The notes: generated by a model not told the origin, from the sequence alone. Shown: positions 1-7,317, counted from the first letter of the stretch. The stretch is 12,393 nucleotides of DNA from Pararhizobium sp. YC-54 (GCF_025847205.1 NZ_JAOYTH010000037.1:1-12393), one strand, 5' to 3'. A program made the numbers and translations.

Positions 1-225
1 GTCACCGCCGATCTCGATGAAGGTCCGATCATCGAGCAGGACATCGCCCGCATCACCCATGCGCAGTCGGCCGAGGACTATGTCTCGATCGGCCGCGATG
101 TCGAAAGCCAGGTGCTGGCCCGCGCCGTGCACGCCCATATCCACCACCGCACCTTCATCAACGGCAACCGCACCGTCGTCTTCCCGGCAAGCCCGGGAAG
201 CTTTGCCTCCGAGCGCATGGGCTGA
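1..225 (+). CDS. purU: Formyltetrahydrofolate deformylase, C-terminal part (5' end outside window)
   Basis: Frame 1 is open from the first base to TGA at 223-225 and gives the last 74 residues of the protein. The segment begins VTADLDEGPIIEQD, the catalytic-domain signature shared by PurU and related formyltransferases. It continues with SAEDYVSIGRDVESQVLARA and ends with FINGNRTVVF, the usual PurU C-terminus. PurU hydrolyses 10-formyl-tetrahydrofolate to formate and tetrahydrofolate in the cytosol, balancing one-carbon pools and supplying formate for purine synthesis. The full protein is about 290 residues, so roughly three quarters lie upstream of the window. It converges on the adenine deaminase gene, with a hairpin-forming gap between them. 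The family assignment is secure; start and regulation cannot be seen. Confidence 0.93.
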   Translation, partial: VTADLDEGPIIEQDIARITHAQSAEDYVSIGRDVESQVLARAVHAHIHHRTFINGNRTVVFPASPGSFASERMG

Positions 226-239
226 TTGCCCTCCCAGGA

Positions 240-283
240 GGCTCATCGGCCGCTCTCTGCCGGCGACCGATGTTCGGTGAGCC
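240..283. terminator. Imperfect hairpin between convergent purU and ade (candidate bidirectional terminator)
   Basis: Outer arms GGCTCA (240-245) and TGAGCC (278-283) enclose CATCGG (244-249) / CCGATG (267-272) and an inner GCCG/CGGC pair (249-252, 261-264). Together they make a long bulged inverted repeat in the 65-bp gap between the two stop codons. There is no U-tract on either side, so this is a structural candidate only. Confidence 0.4.
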
Positions 284-290
284 AATCCTG

Positions 291-2081
291 CTATGCAAGA
301 ACGACATCGACCTTTTCGAAGGTCCGGACGTCGATCAGCCCCTTGTCGGAGATGCGCAGCTCGGGAATGACGACAAGCGCCAGCAAGGAATGCTGCATGT
401 AGGCGTTGTTCAATTTGCAGCCGCAGGTACGCATTGCCTCGACGATCGCGGCCGCCTTGTCCGCTACGATCTCGGCGCGCTGATCGGACATCAGCCCGGC
501 CACCGGCAACTCGACCAGCGCCAGTTCCTTGCCGCCCTTGATGACGACGATGCCGCCGCCTACCTCGTGCAGGCGGTTTGCTGCCTGCGCCATGTCGTCC
601 TTGTTGGTGCCGACCACGATCATGTGGTGGCTGTCATGGGCAACGGTGCTGGCGACCGCGCAATCACGATCGTAACCGAAGCCGGAAACGAAGGCGTTGA
701 CGACGTCGCCGGTGCCGCGATGGCGCTCCACCAGGGCGATCTGGCAGACGTCGTTGCCACGGTCCATGTCGATAAGGCCCGCATTGACGGCAAGTTGCGC
801 CTGCAGGGCCCGTGTCGGCGCCTGGTTTTCGACGACTCCAATGACATTGACCCGCACGGTCGAAGCATCGGCAGAATGCCGGATATCGAAATCCCGTGCC
901 GTCAGGGTCTTGCCGAGATGAACGGTGTCACGCACGCTTGCCGGATAGACGAAGGGTGGAATGTCGGCCACAAGAGCACCCGTTTCGGCCAGCAATTCGC
1001 CGCGCGCAAACACCATCTCGATCGGCAGCGTTGCCAAGTCCGGCGTCACGATAAGGTCGGCCCGGCGGCCCGGCGCAATCGAGCCAAGTTCGCGCTCGAG
1101 GCCGAAATGCTGGGCGGTATTGAGCGTCGCCATCTGGATAGCGGTCACGGGCTTCAACCCTTGCGCAATGGCGTGCCGGACGACGCGGTTCATGTGGCCG
1201 TCGTGGACGAGCGTGCCGGAATGGCTGTCGTCGGTGCACAGCAGGAAATTGCGCGGGTCGACGCCACGCTCGGTGATCGCCTTGACCTGCGCGGCGACGT
1301 CGTACCAGGCAGAGCCCAGCCGGAGCATGGCCCGCATCCCCTGCCGAACGCGGGCGATTGCGTCCTCGACGGTCGTGCCTTCATGGTCGTCTGCCGGTCC
1401 GCCGGCGGCATAGGCATGGAATTCGCGGCCGAGATGCGGCGAGGCGTAGTGCCCGCCGACGGTCATTCGCGCATCCTGGGTTGCCGCGATCTCGGCAACC
1501 ATTTTCGGATCGTTTGCGGCGACGCCCGGAAAGTTCATCATCTCGCCAAGGCCGATGATGTTCGGCCAGCTCAGGGCTTCGGCCACGTCCTTGGCCGAAA
1601 GCTCGGCACCTGCCGTCTCAAGGCCTGGCGCGCTCGGCACGCAGCTTGGAACCTGCACATAGACGTTGATCGGCAGGCTCTGCGCTTCGTCGTTCATCAG
1701 CCGTACGCCGGCAAGACCGAGCACGTTGGCGATCTCGTGCGGATCGATGAACATCGTCGTCGTGCCGTGCGGAATGACGGCACGGGCGAATTCCGTGACG
1801 GTGACGAGGCCGCTTTCGACATGCATATGCGCATCGCAGAGCCCCGGCACCAGATAGCGCCCGGCCGCATCGACGACCTTGGTGTCTTTGCCGATCGCAT
1901 GGCTGGCATCGGCACCGACATAGGCAAAGCGGCCGGCTTTGACGGCGATGTCGGTGTGCGCAATGATCTCGCCGGAATAGACGTTGACCCATCGTCCGTT
2001 GCGGATCACCAGATCGGCGGGCGTGCGGCCCATGGCGACGTCGACGAGCTCGGGTGCGGTCCTCGACCAGGATTGAAGCAT
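291..2081 (-). CDS. ade: Adenine deaminase (canonical)
   Basis: The protein has 596 residues and belongs to the amidohydrolase superfamily, Ade family. It converts adenine to hypoxanthine and ammonia in the cytosol for purine salvage or nitrogen use. Visible motifs: the metal-binding HxH in DAHMHVESG (H85, H87), DPHEIANVLG (113-122), GLGE (E180), the strand-5 His in VGGHYA (H211), DDHE (H233) and CTDDSHSG (D284, D285). The C-terminal Ade domain carries SGFGYDRD and the VAHDSHH motif. The start is ATG at 2081, preceded by AAGGAA at 2088-2093 (6-nt spacing). An ATG at 2183 would add 34 basic, non-homologous residues that run over the permease stop. This is the last gene of the leftward cluster, 58 bp after the permease. 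All key residues appear intact. The stop is TAG. Confidence 0.93.
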   Translation of the reverse strand: MLQSWSRTAPELVDVAMGRTPADLVIRNGRWVNVYSGEIIAHTDIAVKAGRFAYVGADASHAIGKDTKVVDAAGRYLVPGLCDAHMHVESGLVTVTEFARAVIPHGTTTMFIDPHEIANVLGLAGVRLMNDEAQSLPINVYVQVPSCVPSAPGLETAGAELSAKDVAEALSWPNIIGLGEMMNFPGVAANDPKMVAEIAATQDARMTVGGHYASPHLGREFHAYAAGGPADDHEGTTVEDAIARVRQGMRAMLRLGSAWYDVAAQVKAITERGVDPRNFLLCTDDSHSGTLVHDGHMNRVVRHAIAQGLKPVTAIQMATLNTAQHFGLERELGSIAPGRRADLIVTPDLATLPIEMVFARGELLAETGALVADIPPFVYPASVRDTVHLGKTLTARDFDIRHSADASTVRVNVIGVVENQAPTRALQAQLAVNAGLIDMDRGNDVCQIALVERHRGTGDVVNAFVSGFGYDRDCAVASTVAHDSHHMIVVGTNKDDMAQAANRLHEVGGGIVVIKGGKELALVELPVAGLMSDQRAEIVADKAAAIVEAMRTCGCKLNNAYMQHSLLALVVIPELRISDKGLIDVRTFEKVDVVLA

Positions 2082-2108
2082 GACAGTTTCCTTCGAATGG
2101 AGACGGTA

Positions 2109-2131
2109 CCGGCGCCCGCTAGAGGCGCCGG
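2109..2131 (-). other. GC-rich hairpin between permease and ade
   Basis: A perfect inverted repeat, CCGGCGCC (2109-2116) and GGCGCCGG (2124-2131), has a 7-nt loop. It sits between the permease stop and the ade ribosome-binding site. No T-run follows on the - strand, so it is more likely an RNA-processing or stability element, or a weak attenuator, than a full intrinsic terminator. Function is inferred. Confidence 0.4.
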
Positions 2132-2139
2132 CAGGCGGC

Positions 2140-3537
2140 TTATTGGATCTGTGCGACGAGCGCCGTCGCCAGCAGGGCAACAAACCACATCACCGGTTTT
2201 ACATCGCCGGGGCGGCCGCAGACCAGCTTGATCAGCACATAGGAAATGATCGCCAGCGACAGCCCGAGCGTGATCGAGAACGTCAGCGGGATCAGCACGA
2301 TGGCAAGGAAGGCCGGAAGTGCCTCGTCGAGATCGGTCCAGCGGATCCTGCTCATCGGCTCGGACATGAAGAGCCCGGTGAGAATCAGGACCGGCGCCGT
2401 TGCAATCGCGGGCACCAGCGAGAGCAGCGGCGACAGGAACAGGAACGGTACGAAGAGGAGACCGGCGACCAGCGCAACAAGTCCGGTGCGGCCGCCTTGC
2501 GCGATACCGGCGCCCGATTCCAGATAGACGGTGGCGGGGCTGGTGCCGAGCGGCGCCGAGATCAGGGCCGCGACAGCATCGACATGCATCGATTCCTTGA
2601 TGTTGCGCGGCATTCCCTGTTCGTCCTTCAGATCGGCCGCCTCGGCAAGACCAAGGAAGGTCGACAGAGCCTCGATGAAGTTGGTGAACAGGAACACGAA
2701 GATGAAGGGAATATAGGCAAGGCTGAGTGCGCCGACGAGATCGATCTGGCCGATGAAGCTGAAGTCGGGAGCGGCCGAGAAGCCACTCCAGTTGACCAGC
2801 GTATGAACGTCGGGCGTTTCCGGCGAGAAGGCGCTGCCGTCGCCCCACCAGCGCCCGATCGGAACGGCCAGAATGGTGGTGAGGATCATGCCGGCCATCA
2901 TCGCGCCGGGCACGCGCCGGACGACCAGGGCGACCGTCAGGATGAAGCCCGCGATGAAGGTCAGCGTGACGGGATTGAATGTCGTCAAACCCACGATCGT
3001 ATCCGGATTGGCCACGATGAACTTGGCGTTTTCGAATCCGATCAGGGCGATGAACAGGCCGATGCCGCAGGCGATGCCATAGCGAAGATCGACCGGGATC
3101 GCCTCGATGATCGTCTGTCGCAGATTGAAAAAGGCCATGATGGTGAAGAGCACCCCGGCCCAGAACACGCAGCCGAGCGCGATCTCGAGCGGCACGTTGG
3201 CGCCGACGACCATCGTATAGGCAAAGAGCGCATTGATGCCCATGCCCGGCGCAACGAGGATGGGGCTGCGTGCGTAAAGCCCCATGGCACAGCTGCCGAT
3301 GAAGCTGACGAGCACGGTCGCGGTGACCCCTGCCGAGAACGGGATGCCCGCATGCGCGAGGATCGATGGATTGACGACGATCACATAGGATGCGGCGAGA
3401 AAGGTGGTCAGTCCGGCGAGAATCTCGGTGCGGATGGTCGATCCGAATTTCGAGATCTGGAAATGACGATCGAGCAGGCTGGCAAGCCACGAGGCCTTGC
3501 CGGAAACCGGTTCCACCGTTTTCGGTTGGTAGTTCAT
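2140..3537 (-). CDS. NCS2/AzgA-type purine (guanine/hypoxanthine/adenine) permease with atypical TM8 motif
   Basis: The 465-residue integral membrane protein has about 12-14 hydrophobic segments. AzgA-subfamily hallmarks are AGLTTFLAASYVIVVNPSIL (41-60), APGMGINALFAY (96-107), the GIACGIGLFIALIGFENAKF region near 154-173, and GTSPATVYLES with AQGGRTGL (331-353). Family members are inner-membrane proton symporters for adenine, guanine or hypoxanthine. The start is ATG at 3537 behind AGGGGA about 6 nt upstream. It lies between two deaminase-family genes in the same orientation, which supports uptake of their substrate. The TM8 motif, usually FDxxGT, reads NFIEALST (286-293): the conserved Asp is Glu289, the Phe is Ile and the Gly is Ser. 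The TM10 Glu (E340) is kept. Family is secure; exact substrate cannot be told, so no symbol is given. Confidence 0.88.
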   Translation of the reverse strand: MNYQPKTVEPVSGKASWLASLLDRHFQISKFGSTIRTEILAGLTTFLAASYVIVVNPSILAHAGIPFSAGVTATVLVSFIGSCAMGLYARSPILVAPGMGINALFAYTMVVGANVPLEIALGCVFWAGVLFTIMAFFNLRQTIIEAIPVDLRYGIACGIGLFIALIGFENAKFIVANPDTIVGLTTFNPVTLTFIAGFILTVALVVRRVPGAMMAGMILTTILAVPIGRWWGDGSAFSPETPDVHTLVNWSGFSAAPDFSFIGQIDLVGALSLAYIPFIFVFLFTNFIEALSTFLGLAEAADLKDEQGMPRNIKESMHVDAVAALISAPLGTSPATVYLESGAGIAQGGRTGLVALVAGLLFVPFLFLSPLLSLVPAIATAPVLILTGLFMSEPMSRIRWTDLDEALPAFLAIVLIPLTFSITLGLSLAIISYVLIKLVCGRPGDVKPVMWFVALLATALVAQIQ

Positions 3538-3566
3538 TGTTGTTCCCCTTTTTTTGAAACGACGAA

Positions 3567-3593
3567 GGGGCCGACAGTGCCGGCCCCCTTTTT
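3567..3593. terminator. Strong GC hairpin with T-run between the divergent deaminase and the permease
   Basis: The arms GGGGCCG (3567-3573) and CGGCCCC (3581-3587) form an all-GC 7-bp stem with a 7-nt loop. On the + strand it is followed by C and five Ts (3589-3593), a textbook intrinsic-terminator shape, although no rightward gene ends here. On the - strand, the direction of the cluster, the stem is followed only by the mixed tract TTCGTCGTTTC, so it would be a weaker terminator or attenuator. It lies between the TGA at 3600 and the permease RBS. Confidence 0.5.
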
Positions 3594-3599
3594 ATCTGT

Positions 3600-5402
3600 T
3601 CATTCCGCGGCGGCAACCCGCTCCGTCCCGCCACCGTTCCCAGCGAGCGGCGAGATCACCTTGAGCTGGACGCAATCGACGACGCCGAGATCGGTAATGG
3701 CATATTCAGGGATTGCGGTGATCTGCAAAACGAACATGTACATGAACGGCCAGGGCAGCGGGCAGCCGAGGTCGCGCGCCGCATTGTCCAGTTCTTCCTC
3801 CAGCGCCGCCATTTCGGACGGCTCGATATCGGAGACGATGCCGCCGATCGGCAGATGCAGGAAGGCGACGACCTCGCCATTCCTCACCACCACCTGGCCG
3901 CCATGGTTGGCGATCAGGTGGTTGATGGCGATGCGCATGTCCTCCGGGTTCGCGCCGATGCAGATGATGTTGTTGTCGTCGGGCGCCGTCGAGCTGGCAA
4001 TTGCGCCTTCGCGCAGTCCGAAGCCCGACGTGAAGGCAACGGGACGATTGCGGGTCTTGCCGTAGCGCTCGACCACGGTGACGTACTGGATGTCCTTGGC
4101 CGGATCGGCAAGCACGCAGCCATCCTTCACCGCCAGCGTGACGTCGCGGCGCGTGCGCACGAAGATCTTTTCCGGCGTCACGGCAATCGCCATCGCTTCG
4201 GCTCTGTCACCGGCGCCGGTGTAGCGCACCCGGAGGTCATCGAGCTCGAGCGGCGCCACCTTCATTGACGTCAGCAATGCGGCACTGCGGTGAGGCGGCA
4301 CCAGGTCGATTACCATGCGGCCATCGCGCGCCACTTCCTCGCCCTTGGCGATGACGGCTTCGATCTTGAACTCGCGCAGATCGCTGACGAGCAGGATGTC
4401 GGCGCTGCGGCCTGGCGAGATCGAGCCGACCTTGTCGTCGATCCGCAGCGCGTCGGCGCCGTTGATCGTTGCCATCTGGATCGCCGCCATCGGCGAAATG
4501 CCCATGGCGATTGCCATGCGCACCATGTTGTCGAGATGGCCGCGCTTCAGGATGTCGCTGGCGACGACGTCGTCGGTGCAGAAGCTGATGCGGCGCAAGG
4601 CCTTGGCGCCCATCTCGGTGACGATGCGCAGATTGTCCTCAAGGAAGTGGGAGATCGAGGATTCGCGCACCACGACATGCATGCCGGCCCGCAGCTTCTC
4701 GAGCATTTCTTCGGGCGAATAGCTTTCGTGGTCGGCGCGCACCCCTGACTGCTGGTAGCCGTTCAGCCGCGCGCCACGGGTCATCGGGCAGCAGCCAAGG
4801 ACCGGCAACCGGCTCTTTTCCGCAAGCTCGAGGGCTGCGAGCACATCGCTGTCTTCTTCCTGGATGAATTCGCGCACCGTTTCCCAGATACCGACGCATT
4901 CCGGCCAGTGATGGGTGGCCTGGTGATCGGCCGGGCTGAAATAGTGCCCGACGGTCGAACGCGGCATCGTATAGGGGGTTTTGCAGGGCGCACCCCAGAA
5001 CACCTTGAGCGGCGTCTGCTTGGCTTCGTCGAGGAATTCGCGCGCGGCGTCCGGTCCGCCGACGACGATGATCTGGTCGAGGCCGGTGACGATCGACGTG
5101 GTGCCGAGCGGAACGACTGCCTTGGCGAAGCTGGTCAGCGACATCTTCGAGCACTCGACATGCAGGTGCCCGTCGATCATGCCTGGCGTCAAATATTTAC
5201 CCGTCGCATCGACGATCTTGGTTTGCGGCCCGATATAGGCGGAGATGTCGCCGACGGCGATGATGCGCTCGCCATAGATCGCAACGTCCGCCTGATAGAT
5301 CTCTTCAGACACGACGTTGACGAGCCTGCCGCCGCGAATGGCCAATGTCGCCTTGCCGCCGGTGCCCGATGCTGCGCGGATGAATTCTCTGATGTTGCTC
5401 AC
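3600..5402 (-). CDS. Divergent adenine deaminase-family amidohydrolase (second paralogue)
   Basis: The protein has 600 residues with full-length Ade architecture: amidohydrolase barrel, then the Ade C-terminal domain. The start is GTG at 5402, preceded by AAGGGAGAGG at 5408-5417 (5-nt spacing). It aligns at the N-terminus with the neighbouring Ade. In-frame ATGs at 5486 and 5495 would run into the divergent promoter. Kept residues: HxH in DGHLHVE (H79, H81), E174 in GIWE, H225 in ADHE, D277/D278 in CTDD, and ISPGRSADILLVSDL. Changed residues: DPHE reads GLDQ (107-110), the strand-5 His of the GHAP/GGHYA motif is Cys204 (GCCP), and the C-terminal HDSH motif reads PDDN in STAPDDNNIICIG. It is probably a deaminase or hydrolase of a purine-like ring, but activity on adenine is uncertain. 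It is first in the cluster and divergent from a LysR regulator. The reading frame is intact, so it is not an obvious pseudogene. Confidence 0.85.
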   Translation of the reverse strand: MSNIREFIRAASGTGGKATLAIRGGRLVNVVSEEIYQADVAIYGERIIAVGDISAYIGPQTKIVDATGKYLTPGMIDGHLHVECSKMSLTSFAKAVVPLGTTSIVTGLDQIIVVGGPDAAREFLDEAKQTPLKVFWGAPCKTPYTMPRSTVGHYFSPADHQATHHWPECVGIWETVREFIQEEDSDVLAALELAEKSRLPVLGCCPMTRGARLNGYQQSGVRADHESYSPEEMLEKLRAGMHVVVRESSISHFLEDNLRIVTEMGAKALRRISFCTDDVVASDILKRGHLDNMVRMAIAMGISPMAAIQMATINGADALRIDDKVGSISPGRSADILLVSDLREFKIEAVIAKGEEVARDGRMVIDLVPPHRSAALLTSMKVAPLELDDLRVRYTGAGDRAEAMAIAVTPEKIFVRTRRDVTLAVKDGCVLADPAKDIQYVTVVERYGKTRNRPVAFTSGFGLREGAIASSTAPDDNNIICIGANPEDMRIAINHLIANHGGQVVVRNGEVVAFLHLPIGGIVSDIEPSEMAALEEELDNAARDLGCPLPWPFMYMFVLQITAIPEYAITDLGVVDCVQLKVISPLAGNGGGTERVAAAE

Positions 5403-5509
5403 TGATACCTCTCCCTTAGCGTCGGTGAATAGTCCCAGTTTGATTTCGTTTGTACAATGGGCCGAAATGGCGTATTTCTCGGACATATCATCCAATATTT
5501 TGGACGAAA
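5403..5509. promoter_or_regulatory. Divergent promoter/operator region between the purine cluster and its LysR regulator
   Basis: This 107-bp gap separates GTG 5402 (leftward) from ATG 5510 (rightward). Several dyads are visible: TCCAA-TATT-TTGGA (5491-5504), GAAAT-GGCGT-ATTTC (5464-5478), ATTTCG (5443-5448) with CGAAAT (5463-5468), and the 8-bp palindrome TTGTACAA (5450-5457). LysR proteins typically bind interrupted T-N11-A dyads in such divergent gaps. A weak leftward sigma-70-like pair, TTGTAC (5452-5457) and GACTAT (5429-5434) with 17-bp spacing, lies on the - strand. The dyads are seen directly; their use as operators is inferred. Confidence 0.5.
5408..5417 (-). promoter_or_regulatory. 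Ribosome-binding site that fixes the GTG start of the divergent deaminase
   Basis: Read on the - strand this is AAGGGAGAGG, a strong Shine-Dalgarno match ending 5 nt before GTG at 5402. It decides in favour of the GTG start over the upstream ATGs at 5486 and 5495, which have weaker sites and sit among the regulatory dyads. Confidence 0.7.
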
Positions 5510-6472
5510 ATGGATCTTTCGCTTCTCGACTGCTTTGTAAAAGTCGCCGATTCCCGTTCGATTTCAGCGGCTTCGCGGTTGCATCGACTGCCGAAATCGA
5601 CGCTCAGCCACAAGATCCGCCAGCTGGAAGACGAGTTCGGCGTCGAACTCTTCGTGCGCGAGGGGCATCAGCTTCACGTGACGGACGCCGGCGCCGAACT
5701 CCTGCGCTATGCCCGGCTCATTCAATCGAATTGCGAGGATGCGGCAACGGCGATGGCCGAGATGCGACAGGAGGTTGCAGGCACGCTGAGGGTCGGCTCG
5801 ACCGGCGAATTCGGCACAACCATCACCTCCGAACTGCTCTACGCCTTTCGCCAGCAATATCCGCAGGTCAATCTCGATGTGGTGTTCCTGAGTTCCCGGC
5901 AGCCCTTCTCCGATGTCACCGAGCAGGCGCTCGACGGCATCTTTCACTGGGGCGAACCTTCCGATGTCGACTATATCAGCCGGCGGCTCTCCATCTCGTC
6001 ATACGGCCTCTTTGCCAGCGCCGATTACATCGCCCGGCACGGTGCGCCGGCCAAACCCGACGACCTGACCGGTCATCGCGGCCTGGTCTTTCGCCAGCCG
6101 ACGCGGCTTCAATCCTGGTATCTGACGCGGAAGGGCGAGGCGGAGATCGACCTGCTACCGGCAGCGACCTGCACCACCAACGACTACTGGACGATCAAGT
6201 ATTTCGCGGTTGCGGGTGAAGGCATTGCCTACCTGCCGGAATTCTTCGTGGAGACGGAGCGACAGGCCGGCCTGCTCATGCCCGTGCTTGCCGAATGGAG
6301 TTCGCCGAAGACAGCGATCAATCTGATTTATTCACGCCGCAGGCATGTCTCCAAGCGGTTCAAGGCATTTGTCGAATTTTGCATCGACTTCTATCGCGAT
6401 CGCGATCGCATGAGCGTCCCTCGCTACTATGTCGAAAAAGTCAGTTTTTCCTCCCTCGCCTCGGCTAAATAG
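5510..6472 (+). CDS. LysR-family transcriptional regulator, divergent from the purine cluster
   Basis: The protein has 320 residues. The N-terminal winged helix-turn-helix (about 1-60) begins MDLSLLDCFVKVADSRSISA and continues with SRLHRLPKSTLSHKIRQLED and ELFVREGHQLHVTDAG, a clear LysR signature. An effector-binding domain of periplasmic-binding-protein fold runs from about residue 92 (GTLRVGSTGEFG) to about 295, with GEGIAYLPEFF near its end. The start at 5510 gives the usual LysR N-terminus; the ATG at 5450 would add 20 residues inside the operator region. It resembles the CrgA-like branch. Its divergent position next to the deaminase/permease cluster suggests it controls those genes and itself in response to a purine or a metabolite of it. 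The ligand is unknown, and no neighbour follows in the same operon. Confidence 0.9.
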   Translation: MDLSLLDCFVKVADSRSISAASRLHRLPKSTLSHKIRQLEDEFGVELFVREGHQLHVTDAGAELLRYARLIQSNCEDAATAMAEMRQEVAGTLRVGSTGEFGTTITSELLYAFRQQYPQVNLDVVFLSSRQPFSDVTEQALDGIFHWGEPSDVDYISRRLSISSYGLFASADYIARHGAPAKPDDLTGHRGLVFRQPTRLQSWYLTRKGEAEIDLLPAATCTTNDYWTIKYFAVAGEGIAYLPEFFVETERQAGLLMPVLAEWSSPKTAINLIYSRRRHVSKRFKAFVEFCIDFYRDRDRMSVPRYYVEKVSFSSLASAK

Positions 6473-6804
6473 CAGCTTGCTCCCTGTCGTAGCTTTCGGT
6501 TTTGTCAAATAAGCACAGACGGTGGCGCCAAGTCGCCTCTGACTCAATGCAAAACAAATTTCGTTGAGGTGGCCTCAATATGAGGAATATCCCTATTGAA
6601 ATCGTCTTTTCAAATCTTATCTGTTCGTCATACCGGCTTGCGATGTGCAATCGGAGAGCAACCTCCCCGGAACGATTGGCGATCCAATCCAGCGGGTGCA
6701 GTTTTATTGAAGAAGAAGCCTCTGGCGCTAAACCGCTGGAGAGCTTTACTATGTCCGCATGAACCGTCTGGTTTTTTCCAAAGCGTGCATTAGTATGTGC
6801 TCCC
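6473..6804. other. 332-bp intergenic region, no supported gene
   Basis: Short open frames here, for example the 60-codon one at 6580-6762, have no ribosome-binding site or recognisable product. The visible structures are a perfect 6-bp dyad, TTGAGG-TGG-CCTCAA (6564-6578), and TAGTAT (6791-6796), which could be a -10 box only 8 bp before the Rrf2-family start. No clear terminator follows the LysR gene. Confidence 0.5.
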
Positions 6805-7266
6805 ATGATGGACACACGTTTCTCTTCGGCGCTGCAAATCATTATTACCGTCGCCGTCAATGAAAAGAACAACACACGCTCGACGAGCGATGCACTGGCA
6901 GCGAAGCTCGATGCCAAGCCCAGTCTTGTGCGCAAACTGGTTGCGCCGTTGATGCACAAGAACATCCTTGTGTCGTCCGAAGGATATCGGGGCGGTTATA
7001 GGCTTGGGCGGCCGGCAAACGCGATTTACCTGAGCGAGATTTACCTTGCGGTCATGCCGGACAAGAAAATCTGGGGCACGCGTGACGACATTCCGGCCGA
7101 ATGCTTCATCTCAAGCAATATGAATGAATGGTCGGCAAAACTCAGCAAGGAAGCGGAGCAGGCGCTGCTTGGCCTGCTCGGCGAAAAATCCGTTGAAGAT
7201 GCCATTTCGGAACTTGTGACCATCGACGGCGGAAAATGTCCGCTGGGAAGAACGCTTGCGTCCTGA
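6805..7266 (+). CDS. Rrf2-family transcriptional regulator
   Basis: The protein has 153 residues. The winged HTH typical of Rrf2 proteins is seen as TSDALAAKLDAKPSLVRKL (27-45) and wing EGYRGGYRLGRPA (59-71), followed by the dimerisation helix around residues 108-126. There are only two cysteines (C100 in PAECFI, C145 in GGKCPLG), and the three-Cys cluster of IscR/NsrR/RsrR is absent. It is therefore probably a non-Fe-S, YwnA-like member, possibly thiol-responsive. Two ATGs in tandem (6805, 6808) make the exact start uncertain by one residue. No Shine-Dalgarno sequence precedes them, and a TAGTAT box lies 8 bp upstream, so the mRNA could be leaderless. It appears monocistronic and converges on the porin gene. 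Target genes cannot be deduced. Confidence 0.85.
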   Translation: MMDTRFSSALQIIITVAVNEKNNTRSTSDALAAKLDAKPSLVRKLVAPLMHKNILVSSEGYRGGYRLGRPANAIYLSEIYLAVMPDKKIWGTRDDIPAECFISSNMNEWSAKLSKEAEQALLGLLGEKSVEDAISELVTIDGGKCPLGRTLAS

Positions 7267-7279
7267 AAGGCAAGCCCTT

Positions 7280-7317
7280 CCGGCCGTTTGGGACGGCCGG
7301 GGGAGCCGGACCGTCCC
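7280..7317 (+). terminator. GC-rich hairpin downstream of the Rrf2-family gene
   Basis: Two overlapping folds are possible: CCGGCCGT (7280-7287) with ACGGCCGG (7293-7300), or the longer GGGACGG-CCGG (7290-7300) with CCGG-A-CCGTCCC (7306-7317) carrying one bulged A. No T-run follows either fold. It starts 13 bp after the TGA, so a terminator role is plausible. The two mutually exclusive stems are also worth noting. Confidence 0.4.

Noticed and set aside
270..2231. 653-codon open frame on the + strand opposite ade
   Set aside because: It is antisense to a clear adenine deaminase. The open frame follows from GC-rich codon bias; it has no recognisable domain and no ribosome-binding site.
2080..4065. 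661-codon + strand frame, and a 542-codon - strand frame at 2006-3634, over the permease
   Set aside because: Both give low-complexity Arg/Asp/Gly/His-rich translations with no domain, overlapping the hydrophobic permease that has clear family motifs.
5403..5495. N-terminal extension of the divergent deaminase from ATG 5495 or 5486
   Set aside because: The strong RBS points to GTG at 5402. The extra residues do not align with Ade proteins, and their codons coincide with the divergent operator region.
6390..6412. Tandem GCGATC microrepeat near the end of the LysR gene
   Set aside because: It lies in frame, encoding alternating Arg-Asp near the C-terminus, and is probably a codon-level coincidence rather than a regulatory element.
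6580..6762. 60-codon + strand frame upstream of the Rrf2-family gene
   Set aside because: It has no ribosome-binding site, no recognisable product and an atypical composition for a coding region of this genome.
6465..6965. 166-codon - strand frame over the intergenic region and the Rrf2-family gene 5' end
   Set aside because: It overlaps a convincing winged-helix regulator and has no start signal or domain.
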